From Porogramme epimiltina (Eukaryota > Basidiomycota > Agaricomycetes > Polyporales > Polyporaceae), in assembly GCA_900155495.1 (NCBI GenBank), contig FTLJ01000101.1:62001-126000 (forward strand): a stretch of 64,000 nucleotides of DNA, written 5' to 3'. Shown here in pieces: positions 21,008 to 34,371 of the stretch. The stretch's first letter is position 1. Each line of letters begins with the position of its first letter. A program made the translations under genes and the position numbers. The notes below the pieces were generated by a model that saw nothing but the letters and a program-made list of their open reading frames with translations, was not told the origin of the DNA and made no database searches.

Positions 21008-24000
21008 TCAAGCACCGCCGGTCAGACCAGGCGGGAATCCAGAGAAGTCTACCATGTCCTGTACAGCTCGCCCAGATACATTGAATGACAAGCGCAGTCG
21101 TAACCTGATGGCGGCCTGGTTATAATGGCAGGTATATGAGTAAGGAGCCGAGGATGTTTCGAGATGGTACTGACCCCTACTGGCGCAAGCACCCGCATTT
21201 CCTGCGTCTCCACCTGACCCGGATGAATTTCCGAACTCGAAATTGGAGCCATTTGCAGCTGCTGGGTCTAGAAAGCCCAACAGCCATCAATTGTCCACTC
21301 AAGGACATGAGATAGAGTTGAGCGCACCTTCGTCACCGCAGCCTGGAAGTTCAGTCCCGAGATTAGGTCTGCACCCGTCGCCTGGAAGTTTGCAATGATC
21401 CGCACGAGCCCGGGGCGTGTCGGCGATGTTTGCGGCGTCAGTATCACGCGGAGCTCGTTCTGGTCGTACGCTGTGTAGCCCGTCGGCGTAGCCGGAGCCG
21501 GCGCGGGTGCTGGAGGCGTCGTAGCGGCGGCATTGAAGATAGATTGCATTGCGGGTGCCGGGGGCGCTGCCGTCGGAGGCGGCGGAGACGCAGCGGCGGG
21601 GGCAGGGTTGGGTGAGTCAAAGAGACCAAGAATATCTTTCGCGATGTCACGCTGCGCAGGAGCCGCTGGGGCTGGGGAGCCACCTGCCGCTGCAGGGACT
21701 GTATCGGAGCCACCAAAGAGGGAAGCAAGGAGGTCTTGTGTACTGTTGGGCACTGCGGGGGTGCCGTTGGCAGCAGGTGCTGGGTCCTCGCCCAATAGGT
21801 CTATCATAGTCGCATCCTTGCCGGGGTTGACGGATCCGACAGGCTTCTTTTCGCTGCCGTACCCAAACACAGTCTGCTTGACCTCCGGCGGGGGCATACG
21901 CTCGAGAACACCCTCGCGAATCTGGCCTAGGTTGAAGAGGCTGGCGAACTCTACCGCGCGTTGCTGGATTTCAAGCTCAGGGCTCGTCGCGTACGAGAGC
22001 AACAGGCTTTGTATTCGCTCTTGTTGGCCAGCACTGGTAGTCGACCGTGATGAGATCTTAGTGAGGGCGGTGAGTACGAATTGGCGAGTAAGGTAGTTTG
22101 CATATGGCGAGTCGAGGATTGAAGTCAGGAGGTCAATGAGTTCCGCATCTGTCACCTACACGCAGGTAAAATCAGAGAATGTCATCCGTGTAGGAACTGC
22201 TGAGAACTTACAGGTTTCGGCGTCTCCTCATCAACCAAGCCGCCCTCCAGAAGGATCTCGCTATATTCGCCAATGACCCACGTCGCCGCTAAGGTCAAGG
22301 ACTCTTGGGAGATGTCCGATCGGAGTGAAGTGTATAGTTTCGATGTGGTGTACGCCTGCAGCTCTGGCGTATGGGCGACGAGGCGAATGAACGCAGACAG
22401 TATCTCCTCCCTGACGAAGTTCCCAGCCTGACAAAACCCAGTCAGAACGATTATGTCCCACTCAATATATATTCTCTACACACCAGCTTAAGCACACGCA
22501 GGACCGTGTCAATATGCCACCGCTTGTTGGGCGCGAAACGTTCCGCAGCGAGACTGATCTGGGTTGTCATTCCAAGCTTGAATTCATCGTCGGCAACTTC
22601 GAGGAATGCAAGGAGCTCTCGGATGAGAATTCGAATGTTCTGCTCGTTGATGAGAGCGTACGACAATTCAAGCGCACGTCGACGTATGGAAATGTCTCCG
22701 TCACGGAGACAGTCGAGGATGATGTTACGATGCCGTTGAACTGCGTTGGTATCAATAGCGACAACCTTGTTAAGAGTATTCAGAGCGACGTATCTGGAGC
22801 ACGAAAATCGTTCAGCAACCTTGTGAGAGTGGATAAAATCCACAAAGTAAAGGGCTCACCGAATATTGTTGTCGCGGTTACTCAAGAACTTGCCCAAGAT
22901 ATTGATCGCCATGACACGAAGTCCACTATCGGCTTCGATTTCAAGCACAGTCATTACAGTCTCGTATAGGATGGAGTTGCCGACATTCTTAGTGGAGTCC
23001 GTGTTCGTAGCGACTTGCGCAAGAATATCGTTCATCGTCTCGCTCGCCTTGGGATCATTACGGCCCAACAAGCGCATGAGACGGAGTATCTTGGTTTGTA
23101 GGAAAGGGTCCGTGATTCCAGACACATCGTGTTCTGGACTGTATCCAGTTGTAACCAATGCCTTTAAGTGTCGGACCAGCAAAGGCACAGCCTGGGTACA
23201 AGTATCATATATCAGTACGAAGGCAGAGAGCAGAAGAAGTGGCCCAGATTACACACATTCCTGAACTCTTCTAGGCAGTTAGGGTCGATTTCACACATCT
23301 CTGTCACCAGAGTGATGGCCGTTAGTAGGACACCATGGTTGCGATCGGCGAGAAGGTTCTTCGCTTTGGTGACGAAATGGTCCGCGAGTTCTGGGACTTT
23401 GCGGACCACCCTCAACGCGCAGAGAGCTGCCTGGAGCGGGGGTTGGCACATCACGCTACAAATACGAAGCCAGGGTACGCACCTTCTTGCGAATGTATGT
23501 GTTACTCGACCCAAGCAGCTTCTCGATCTCGTTGGCCAAATCTCGCGACATCTCCTCCGAAGCAATGTCTGCAAAGGTGCAGAGAGCAAGACCGACGGCG
23601 TACATATTAGCGTGATTCATGTCGCTGGGGAATGCTGCTGGGTGAGAGTGGAAACGCGAGTAGGTAAAAGTAAGAACGTACTTCTTGAGCGAGTTCGTCA
23701 CCAACGTAAGAACCTCTTGCTTCTCGTCCAACAAGAGCATGATACCAAGGTATCCTAGGCGTTTGTCGCCGAACCGAGGGCTTGCTACGAGTTTAAGACA
23801 CTCCATCTGACCGAAATGTGCCTCGGAGCCAAGCATGTGTATGTAGAGGAGTTTTGCGACATTGTTGTGTCTTGCGTAAGAGTCTTCTTCGCGGAATGAA
23901 GCTCTTATCGCTGCTGACTCCTGCTTGATCAGAGCGCGCTCGTCTGCGACGGTCTACTCGGGTGAGTCTTGGAATTGGAACAGGTGTATGTGCCGGAAGT

Positions 24001-24114
24001 GGACAGACCTTGCATGCCCGGATACCCTTGATCAGGGCTAGAAGCTGTGTCAGCTGTGCGTGGAGGGAATAAGCAACGGGAAATAGGCGTACCTTTCAGA
24101 TTGTGGTAGACCAT
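21008..24114 (-). CDS. APL4: AP-1 complex gamma adaptin (clathrin adaptor large subunit)
   Basis: Large subunit of the trans-Golgi/endosome clathrin adaptor. The start MVYHNLK at 24114 is followed by small exons ([10 protein letters not shown], then [20 protein letters not shown]). The adaptin trunk is clear: [80 protein letters not shown] and [20 protein letters not shown]. The exon 22155-21320 has a Pro/Ala-rich hinge with DLL-type clathrin-box-like motifs ([19 protein letters not shown]), then the gamma-ear fold. The last exons encode [20 protein letters not shown] and [20 protein letters not shown], ending FPPGLTGGA. Around ten introns are inferred, most with clean GT-AG sites; not every junction was summed. 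It is divergent from the forkhead gene, 284 bp apart. Confidence 0.94.
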
Positions 24115-24398
24115 CGTTACGAGCGACGGCAGGAGAGGATGAGGAAGTCTACACCGTCTCGCCGCTGGTGCACGCCGTTGTGCGTCGGCGTCTCGCGGGC
24201 ACAGCTAGTCGCATTATTTCCGGCAACAGGCGCTTACTGATCCATCAGGACCGATAAGTAGAATAATAGGGCGGGTAAACACCGGACAAGCCGTCATTGT
24301 GATCGGGTTAGGGTTTGGGTTCATCTCTGTCTCGTCTCTGTCGACTGTCCTCCCGACCACGTCTCTTCCACGACTATCTCCTCTTCACATCCTTCTCT

Positions 24399-27158
24399 AT
24401 GGCCACCCGCAAACCTCGGGCGGCTGCGCCCGGAGCGTCTGGTCCAAATGGTCATCGCAACCAGATGGCAGAGGCACTTAACAAGCTCGGTATCACCCCT
24501 GAGCAGTTTCAGTTGAAGCAAGCAGAGCTCCTCGCAGGCCTCCTCCAAAACGAACCCTTCGCCCCTCAGTCCTCGCACTCGCGTCATGCCTCTCTTCACG
24601 ACAAGGCTAAGTTCGGGGGATCCTCTGGAAGTCGCTCAAGATCTACCTCGCTCTCCAGCACGTCGTCGTCGAGAGCGCCTTCACCCGCACTTCCCCGTAC
24701 CCCAGTCAAACCGGAGCATAGCGCCCCCTCTCGCCCACGAGACAAGATGGAAATGATAATAGAGGGTAGGAACAAGCTTAAGGCTTCCCAGAGACGAGGT
24801 TCGTTGTACCTTTACCGATCCACGATTGGTCTTGGCTCATATTGACCACACAGGTTCTACTTCGCGTTCGCGTGACGATGAACGCGTTTTTTCAACCCCA
24901 GACCATCCAGGATCTCAATCTCCGGCTATAGGTGTACGTACGGCGCGTCATTCGCGACTTTCTCTTCCTAACCGCTGTCATTGGGTAGCTCCCTCCAGGA
25001 ACCCCTCATCACTACAAGTACTACAGTGAACGAGTAGTCGGTTCGGCATCCTCATCGAAGCAAACTCTCGTAAGCTTAATAAGCTGCTGAGTACATAGTA
25101 TAATTGCTGATAGCAGCTATTCGCTTCACAGGACTCTGGTAATGTCCCAGAGACCCCTTCTCGTGGTCGTGGTAAAGGCCGTTTCAAGGTGCCTCTTCCT
25201 CGTAGCTCCATTCCCAAGACGCCCTCTCGGAAGAACACTCGCTCGTCCCTTCCTGCTACTCCTCGCTCTAGCCCACCTCCAGTAGTCAATCTGGTTTCAT
25301 CTCCGGGCCCCATGCAACCGAATCCCCCAGAGGAGGACCACCTGCCCTTCATCCTTCCTCCTGGTCCCTATTCCACCGTCAAACCGGACCTCTCCTACGC
25401 TGCGATCATCGGTCGCGCCATCCTGGCATCGCCGAACCACGCCCTTGCTTTGCAAGACATTTACGAATACATCACAACAGTCTTTCCGCACTACAAGCGT
25501 GGAGAACCCACATGGATGAATTCGGTTCGCCATGCACTAAGTACGATGGCAGTCTTCCGGAAGGTTCCCAGGGGCCGCGCGGAAGGGAAGAGTCTTTGGG
25601 CTGTTCATGATTGTGACATTCCTTGCTTCGAGGGTGGAGGGTTCAAAAAATCGTTGTGCGCTGATATGAGCAACGGCGCTGCAGGCCCCAAAGGGTCCAG
25701 GAAACGAGCGGCTGAGGATGGCGGCGGTTCTCGGTCAAAGCGGAAGAAGGCCAATGAAGATGGGTCAATATTAGCCATGCCTGCACCAACGCTCCCGCCC
25801 CATTTCCCTCACTTCACCAACACAAATCCTCATCATCAACCATACTACCAGGCTGCTTGTATTCAGCAGCAACACCTCCCCGCTGACAACAGTCTCTTCC
25901 CGCCTCTTCCGTCCACATCCAACTACCATCGCGTGGTTGTTAGAGCAGCCTCGATTCCCGTCCTAGACACGACCTCTACTACAAGCCCATCAGCCGATGG
26001 AGAGACGGAAGCTGACCTCGACGAATTTGCCATTCCGTCTTCCCCGATCGAGAGGCCACCGTCATCGTCGTCACTCCCCGACCTTGACTTCGTGTCTTCA
26101 CTAAGTACTTCGTCGAGCCCATCTCCTTCAACGCATGCGAGTCTCCGTGGGGACAATTCCCGTGATGTATCGCCTGACACGGCACCGTACGCCGTACCTA
26201 CCATGGAACTTCCGCCGGACGCGGATGATGATATGATGGCAGCTTGGCTACGGTCATCATATTCTCCACCTAGAACTACGCCATCTCAATCTTCCTCGGT
26301 GAAAGGCAAAGGCAAGTCGAGGTCTGAGACCCCAGAGTATCAACCAAAGAAGGTGCGTATCGTTACGATCTGACCATCGAACTTACTCACGAAGTTGTCC
26401 AGAACTCCACAATGATGCCTCCACCAAGTTCGCCATCTCCGACGCGGCGAGGTGTCACAAGGCGTCAAAGCCTAGATCTGTCGGCACAAGCAGCTGAAAG
26501 TGCGGATGCTGTGGGTTGGACTGCCACGCGACCCTCCACTCCTTCGCAACTTGCGGTGGACGTGGTCGATGTGATGCAGATGGTAGAACAAGCGCACAGT
26601 CGTTCCAAGCGCACCCAACATGTCACGTTTGCCGCAGTGGAAGCCTCTCAAATTGCTGCGCATGAAGTAAATCCCTCAGACCGACCGACTACGCCCGACA
26701 GAGACAGGCCAAGTACCCCGCAGCATCCTTGCACTCCTCTCCGTTTGGACCAGCTCGAATCAGAGTTTTTCGATTTCTCCCCGAACAAATCCCCCGGTGG
26801 CGACCTCCTGGCATCGATTAGTCAAAGCCCATCTCTCACGATGTTGACCTCGCGTGCTCCACTCCTGCGGATGGGCAGTATGGATGACCTACTCACGAAT
26901 GAATCGTCACCATCTCTCTTCCGATCGCCTGGCGCGCTTCCAAAAACTCCCAAGAAGTCACCATTTGGTGCAGGGGTGTCTGCACCTTACGGTCCTCGTA
27001 TCACTTCACCTTTCGGAACGCCATCACGAACTGGACCTCGGCAAAGCGGTATAGAGGATGATGAACTCTCAAGCTTCTTCCAGAGCCCCAGTAGGTTCGA
27101 CGCCATGTTTTCCGGTCTTCCCGGATTAGGCAGTCCGTCTAGCCATGATCGTTGGTAG
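24399..27158 (+). CDS. forkhead (winged-helix) transcription factor
   Basis: Starts MATRKPRAAAPG at 24399. A disordered Ser/Pro-rich N-terminus spans several exons (24399-24801, then short exons near 24855-24930, 24990-25070 and from 25131). The forkhead domain is DLSYAAIIGRAILASPNHAL, LQDIYEYITTVFPHYKR, WMNSVRHALSTMAVFRKV and GKSLWAVHD, at about 25389-25615. The long exon ends PEYQPKK (about 26351). A GT-AG intron then joins NSTMMPPPSSPSPTRRG, continuing to HDRW and a stop at 27158. The C-terminus is rich in Ser/Thr-Pro sites, compatible with CDK or MAPK control as for yeast Fkh/Sep1. The normal helix-3 NSVRHALS motif indicates DNA binding. The precise fungal orthologue is not assigned, and small N-terminal exon boundaries are approximate. 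Confidence 0.88.
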
Positions 27159-27925
27159 AGCCCATATTTCATGCCCAATCTATTCCGGGCCCGTCACCAC
27201 ACTGCACCTTCGCTTACTGCTCCATCCACAACTCCCTCCCGGCACGTCTCAGATTGGATCCATCATCTCCTTATCCATATATTCTTATTGATTATGAACG
27301 TCCCGGTCAATTGTGTACGGACGCCGTAACGTTCTCGTTGGAATAGACGAGACTCATAGGACACTACCTTCGCTCCGAGTCCTCTTCCTATACTTCCCGT
27401 GTCACCTATCGACGTCTACTGCATCGTCAACATCACACTCGACCCCCGATCCTCACGACCCGCATGATATCCTTGCTAAAGCCATTACTACTCGCATTCT
27501 ATCCGCGGGCCACCGTCTCCCTCACATATCCAAGTCTACCATCATCTCGGACAATATTCGTCTATCTCGCTTTGTATTGTTCGCTCAATGTGCTTTCTAG
27601 CTTGCTCCTTCCGTGTCGATGTGGCGGGCGACAACAGAATGTGTATTCTAATGACCTGTAGCGCAGTCTTGGGCGCCTAGCAGCTGTGTTACTTCATGAC
27701 ATCGATTCCGTACTGCATCAGTGTCCCTAGTTTGTCGTATATATATGCATGTCTATGTGTCTCTCGCACGAGTCGGAAGTCTAAGTAGTCGACACGACAT
27801 CGCTGATACTATGCATTCGCCTCCAGATAACTACTGGATGTACATGCTGGAGCTATCATACATACATACATTCAAACTAGCACAGAATAGTCCGTCGAAC
27901 GAGTGAATGAACAACCGAGTCCCAG
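27159..27925. other. convergent intergenic region forkhead/LIG4
   Basis: 767 bp between stops, pyrimidine-rich at first, probably a long 3' UTR of the forkhead gene. Short open frames here have no conserved features. No repeat seen. Confidence 0.5.
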
Positions 27926-30900
27926 TCACGGCATGAAGTCTGAGGATAGAGGCGAGTTCAGCATCAGGAAAAACGGAAGGATCAGTGTGTGATAGTGCAA
28001 TCTCGACATACCTTCCTCGTCAAGCAAGGTGCCCTCCTCGAGACACACATCAATAAACTCTGAGATTACAAGGTGCCTGCGTTTCGGCCTGAAGCAGGTG
28101 AATATCAGCGCCATGTCAGGCCATATAAGAGGTAAAGGGAGGGTACACGTACTTGGACGTCCGCTTAATGAGCTCTTGCCGTCGACTGATGTCGCGTTTA
28201 TCGAGAATGATGTGGGTCAGCTTAGGCTCATCCAGGTCGACGACACGCCCTCCGTTGTCGGTGATCAGCTTCAGCAACGCCGCAAAACTGGAGTGCAAAT
28301 CAATAAATCGGGGTGGACACTATACGCTAGGAACGGGTGGAACTCACCGTTTCTCGACTTCGGCTTCATTCTTGGCTTTGATGGACATGCCGTTCTTCCG
28401 TGCATGGCTCGGAGAGTCGAGATAAAAGCACCTAAGAATACGTCGTCAGGTAAAAGGACACCGTTTAGGGGCCACAACACTTACAAGTGTTTGAATATAA
28501 GCTCGTCATCGTAGTGCATTGCAACGTCGTCCTGTCCCATACGAACATCAGATTCCTTTCCCTGTGTTACTCTTATAAGTGGAACGCGTCGAACGATGGA
28601 CCAACACATCACCGACCTTGGCATCGCTCTGCGAATCTTTCTCAATTCGCTCCCAGTCATCATCGTCGTTCACTACATCCGGTTCCGGGCGAACGTCCTC
28701 GTTCTCTGAATCTTCGTCCTCTGGCTCCGTCTCACTCTCGGGTTCAGTCTCTGAGTCTTCCGCAGGAGCCTTTCCCTTCGCTGATTTCTCTCGAAGCGCA
28801 CCAACATCAAACCAGTCAGCCGCCAGCGGATTGTCCTGACTCAACTCCTTCCTCAATTCCTCTTCGTCTTCTTCGCGGGTGCTGCGGTCCGAAGAGCGAG
28901 GGTCAGGCTTGCCCTCGGGGGGCGCATTGCTCTTGCCGGACACCGTGGAGGATACAGGAGGTTCCGCCTCCTCTTCTGTATCGCTGTCGCAGACGTTGTA
29001 TTCTTCCGTTTCCTTGCGCGCAGTAGTCGCGTGGAAGAAATATCTGCAACGTGACGAGTAGATGATGAGTACCATAGGCTTCTTTTTGACATGGAACTTA
29101 GCGCGTACTTCTTCGTGAGCGGGACAATCTCTTCCTGAGCAACGCAATCGAGAATCCATTGCGGGCGGATGACGTCGCAGACGTCCTTGTTCATCACTAG
29201 TTTTAAGTCGTATGCTGTTTGTCTGTCAGCTACTTCCACTATATGATCATGCAACATTCCACTCACGGGTGATCTGGCCTCCATATACAACTAGGAGGTT
29301 CGGGTCGTCTCGGGCGAACTGAACATAGCTTCCACCATGGGCATGGATCCTGATGGAACGTTAGTTTAGGGTTACCATTAGACGCCCGTTGCGCAACATA
29401 CATCTGGAGCAGCGCCTTCTTGTCGGCAGTACCGGTGCGTGACTTTGGATCAGAAGAAACCACTGGAAGGATGGTACTTAGCCTAAGAATGTGTGTGGGT
29501 GAAATGGAAGTATCATACGTACTAAATTTGAAGCCTTTGAAGAGACTAGATTCCACTACTACATCCTTCATGCTCACGCCCTGGTATTCGGGCATGATAG
29601 TGGCCTGCTAATGGGCTTCAGCATCTAGAATCCTAGCTTGACTGTCAGAAGCAGACCTTCTTCTCGGTCTTCTTGGTCTTCTTCTTCGGTTGACTGACAC
29701 GCCACCCCACGTGAATATTAATCGCATAAGAATGTGGCAAGTAAAGCTCACTCGTCATCGTCCTCCATCTTCCGCTTCTTGTCGGAGCGAATGTTCTCCA
29801 GCACCGCTACAAACATCGCAGCCACCGCCGAGGTCGTCGTGGTCAACACGCCGAAGTCCAACATGGTCGCCACTGGCGGAAAAGAGAGAAAGGCGCACCT
29901 GTGGCCGACATACAATCGGCGATGGTGAGGTCGTCGCGTATCGACAAAGCGCGCGGAAAGCGCATGGTAAAACCGAGGTGGTATTGGTCCGAGGTCGTGA
30001 TCTCCGCCGCTTTGACCTTGATAATGAATGAGCTGGCGTGCCGGGGTTGCGTGGCGCGGGTCGTCGCGCGCATGGTAGTAACGAGGTCGATGACACGCGT
30101 TAGTCATATGAGGATGGAGCGGCAAGTAGGTAAGTATTAGCGAGGGACGTCAGATGACAGGTAATAGAGGATCACTCACTCTTCCGGTTCTAGGTAGATG
30201 TCACCTTTGTCCTCGTTTCCTCGACGCGAGACTTGTAAGAATTCTGGCGTTCTTGTGCCCCAAGGCTTCCATGGCTTCTGACGGATCCAGACGTAGTCTG
30301 CGTACGTGAACCCACTCCCAATGCGCACAAAGGTGCTATACCTAGCGTTATTGGCCTCTTAGTCTCACAGTACGCTTTTACGCCTATAGCACTCACTTGG
30401 GGTCCTCATCGTCAGAAATGCGCCGGTCATCTAGAACCGCACATATAAGAGTCGAGGCACCGCCAGACCGACGACCAGACCCGTAATTCGCGGCTTGATA
30501 CAGTTCCGATGAGCGTCAAAATCTGAAGAGAAGTGTCCTGCACTTACCAACCACGAGAACGTCAACTGTCTCGCCCATATTGTCCTATAAGAGACAAGCT
30601 TAGACGATCTACAACAGACCCAACTGGCATCCACGCATTGTCACTTACCATATACTCAGGTTTGACCTACAGGCAGGTTCAGGAAAGAAGACTTGCGGAG
30701 TATAGTAAATGAACGCACCTTGATCCAATCCTTGTTCCTTCCATTAAGAACATACTCGGCCTCTGGGTGTTTCAGAATCAAGCCTTCGCCGCGGTTCGCC
30801 ATGACGCTTTCCATCCTACTCCTGATGTCCTTAGCAGTCTTGCCTTCATATTGGGTCACGAGTTCAATACGTCCCGGAACGTCTCGTAAACATGACCGAA

Positions 30901-32649
30901 GGTTACGCTTGCGAAACTTCGTTGACCGGTGAAGTAACGACATGCCGTTGAGGTAGAGGAGGTCGAATACTTTGACTAGAAGATATGGACATTAGCGTGT
31001 GTTCTTGGAAGGATGGGTGTAGTGACACATACAGCACGGACGTGGGTTGAGTTCCTTCTTCGACTTATCTAAGACCGGTTTCAATTACTTCACCAACAAC
31101 ATGGGATTTTGATCTGACACGAACCTAGAGCTGCAGTTTTGAGTGTACCGAACGGGAGATTGCGCTCGGAAATAGGGTCCCAAACAAGCATCTCTCCATC
31201 CAGGATGATCCTAGGGCGTGATATCAGACACAAATTCCGCGTTTAAGACGAGGTAATCTCACTCGTCGACGCGGGCGTCGAAAGCAGCGTCTATGTATGG
31301 TGTCAAGCTTCCGGTGCCTACGTGATTGCCATACAAGTACGTATAATCCTTTCCCTTCCTGTAGACAGATCTTTAAATGCACTCATTCACGAGATAATTG
31401 ACTAGCGCACCTAGAGCAATAGAAATACTCGTTCCCGCGCTTGTGTAGTTGCATGCGCTCCCCATCTAGCTTCTCTTCGATTATGAAGGTACAACCTTGC
31501 ATGTCCTTTACCGAATCTTCAATCCTCTTGGCAGGCCGTTTGCACAACATGGGCGCGAATGCGCGGAACAATTGGACGGCCTTCTCCTGCAAAGCAGTGT
31601 TAGGGACAGTAGGCGGTGAAGGATAGACCACCGACTTGATCGTTGAGACGTCGGTCAGGATCCCACAATTCCCATGCGACCTTCTTGAGATCCGAGCAAG
31701 TGTTAAAGAGGTCATGCGCGTCGGGATGAAAGACACCGAACACCGTATTCTCCTTGACAGAAATAATCATGTCTTGGCAAGTCATGAGCATGCTGAACAG
31801 TAAGAGACAACGTCGACATACCTTTGAGAATCACTCGGGCTACCCATCTCTGTTCTTCAGGTGTCATATTATCATAGAGTCTCTGAAGAATCCTCGCTTG
31901 GGTATCCCTACCAAGACCGCCGTCAATAGTGCTTCCTACCGCGTAGAGCTTCACGTACCCTTTGCCGATGTTCTCGGAAAGCTCGTCGAGATGTTCGTTT
32001 ACTTCGTCGATTGATAGGCACCCTTCAACTACGGAGGAGCGCTTGTTCACGACTTCGTAAAGTACTGTTGGAAAATCTCCCGATGATTTCTGTATAGTGT
32101 GTCAGTCTGACGTCATGGCAGAGTTGAGACAGAGGTAGCATACGCCGCGCTCGGTCGGTCGCTTCCAGTTCTGTAGGCGAATAGCGTCCGGGTCGTGGCG
32201 ATTAAGGGGTATGACTTTGATATACGCCTTCGCAAGATTCTTCTCCTTTAGGCCATACACAGCGCGCTCTCGGTCTTTCTAAGATATCGGTGAAGATGTG
32301 AGTCGATGGTCTAACATGCATATCTGGAACACCTGCCTGAGGAAGAATTAACCTCAAAACGGGGTAGAGGTCTGGTCCAATTTCTTTCCGCCAGTGCTGT
32401 GAGGTGTGACGACATTCAACATCATTCCAACATGGCACTTGCTTGCTGACCACTCACATTAAACCACGACGCCATGAGCTTGCGTCGTTTGTCTGGTTTC
32501 CGCTCAGTTTGCAGCCTCTCAAAGAGGGCTACTAGAACGTGGAACGGTGCACTTCCTTTGTTCTTTGGTGATGCAGGGTATGCTGGGTGGTCATTCGAAG
32601 CCGTGGGTGGCGATCCTGGAGGGGATGACGGGGCGGGGGTAGGCATCAT
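27926..32649 (-). CDS. LIG4: DNA ligase IV (non-homologous end joining)
   Basis: ATP-dependent ligase that seals double-strand breaks with XRCC4/Lif1. Start MMPTPAPSSPP at 32649; stop at 27926 (LLDEE-DFMP) after a final short intron. The N-terminal domain starts FHVLVALFERLQTERKPDKR. The adenylation motif is EEKLDGERMQLHKRG near 31475, with the catalytic Lys. Motif III is DGEMLVWDP, motif IV is EGLILKHPEAEY and motif V is DWIKV. After the OB fold come two BRCT-like domains: one includes VVESSLFKGFKF and the last includes RRHLVISEFIDVCLEEGTLL. A highly acidic linker (about 28620-28990) separates the parts. At least 20 short exons are inferred; only the key ones were checked at base level. In basidiomycetes LIG4 status determines how much foreign DNA integrates ectopically. 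Confidence 0.94.
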
Positions 32650-33356
32650 ATTGGTGCGCTTGAAGTGTTTCCCTCTTCTTCTATAGGATATTTGTTTGAC
32701 TAATTTGAAGATGAGCCAGTAGTTGCGGACAGAACGGGGAGAGGAACAGAATGTGGATCAATTCCAACCTGCGTTGTCGCTTCGGCGGACCCGCGCTTCT
32801 GCCTTGCTCCCAACGCACAGCCACATGCGGCTGCGAATGTGCCTGTCTTCATGACTTGGCCGATCTGACTCCAGATCCATATCATGCACAGGGCTGATTC
32901 TCACGGTTACATAGAGTCAGCGTTCGTAATTTAGTCACTCAGATTGTGAAGTCACCTTCCGGTGATCGACTTAGGTATACGAACTAACAGGTAGTTGAGC
33001 TAGGTTTGCGCGAGGCGCCACGCCACCACATCGCCGTGCTCTGTAGATCTTGTGAGACCTACAACTCGCTTTTGACGGAAAAACGACTGGGAGGTGACGC
33101 ACTTCTGCATTTGGGAATATGCATGGAGTCCTGGAGTGATACAGTCAAATAGATGGCAGTGACTGTTGACCAGCCAGGCTCCGCTTGGGAGGGAATGTGA
33201 AATCGCTCTATATAGTTCTGTTCACGTGATATGGATCACTAAATTTCGTTGGCGCCCGACAGGCGTCAAAGACGCATCACTATTTGCCTCGTTAATGTTA
33301 CGCTAGTTTTTATCAGCAACCAGTGTCCTTATCCTCTCTACTACCAGCCCCGAACC
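32650..33356. other. divergent promoter region LIG4/TMA16
   Basis: About 700 bp. A 61-codon minus frame at 32885-32700 has no recognisable motif, and I do not call it. No clear TATA box seen. Confidence 0.45.
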
Positions 33357-34134
33357 ATGGCGCCGTCAAAATCTTCCGGAAACAAAACCACAGGCGGCAA
33401 GAAAGAGAAGGTCTTCCATCCACAATCCCGGAAAGCTGGGCAGCTCGTCCGCACACAACTCCGCAAAAGCAAGCTCGTCGAGCAGGCGAAGGAGCGGTCT
33501 AAGAAGCAGGGCTCCCAAGGTGCGCCTTATTACCCCCGCTAACGACATTGAGTATAGAGAGCTCACTTGTGTGTAGTGAGCATATACAACTTCTTCTACC
33601 ACTCACTCCCGCCCGAGGGAGAGCTATCCCTCGAGGAGCTGCACTTCGTCGTGCGCGAGGTCTGGCTCGCGCGCTTGGACCCAGAAATCGAAGCGGAGCG
33701 CGCGGCACGGCGCAAGGGGCGGCCAAAGAGCACGAAGGAGCAGAAGCTGGAGGAACAGCGGCTGAGGGAGAGCGAGGTCTACCGCACGGGGATGGGTGAG
33801 TGCAGGCAGCACATTCTGCACGCGCGTGGTCTTAACATGCTCTCCAGAGGTCATCGATCTCACTCAGCCTACGAACGTGAAGCTGTTCCGCCAATGGGAC
33901 CAGAAGGAGGCGGCGTACGTGCAGCAGCTCCGCTTCATCCGCATATCAAGCGAGTCTCCGGAAACCATTGTACTCTCGCGCTCTGGTCAGCATCCTCTCC
34001 TGAAGCAAGAGAACAGCGAGGAACAGAGCGCAGCGGACATTCCGGCGGAGTCCATGGACACAGACGAAGCCCCATTGCTTCTAGAGTCAGCAACAAGATT
34101 TTCGTCCACAATACAGACGATGGATGCTGTATGA
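33357..34134 (+). CDS. TMA16: translation machinery-associated protein TMA16
   Basis: Nuclear pre-60S ribosome-associated factor. Exons 33357-33519, 33577-33795, 33848-34134; 669 nt, 222 residues. The basic N-terminus KVFHPQSRKAGQLVRTQLRK and the later YNFFYHSLPPEGELSLEELH, VREVWLARLDPEIEAERAA and GRPKSTKEQKLEEQRL are the family signature, followed by EVIDLTQPTNVKLFRQWDQ and FIRI. The C-terminus is acidic and not conserved. Both introns are GT-AG and in phase. A second long plus frame through 33567-34427 is only a read-through of introns. Confidence 0.9.
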
Positions 34135-34371
34135 TGCTGTTTCCGCGACTGTCCTTGCCTTGTCTTCATATGCCAGGTAAATTTGTTTGCATTATCGACC
34201 GTCTCGATTGTATGACTGACATATTCCAGATAAATGTATCAATATATTTCCATACTCGATCAGTATATCACTTGCAACTTCTTCCCAAGCTACTCCTCAG
34301 AATGTATCCTATCTCCCCGGAAGTAGAAGAAAGACTATCCCTAGTGCAATGTTCGCTATGGCGCGGACACC
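34135..34371. other. convergent intergenic region TMA16/kinase
   Basis: 237 bp of 3' UTR sequence. Nothing further seen. Confidence 0.4.

Noticed and set aside
32700..32885. 61-codon minus frame between LIG4 and TMA16
   Set aside because: No motif, no splice partners, and it lies in the divergent promoter region.
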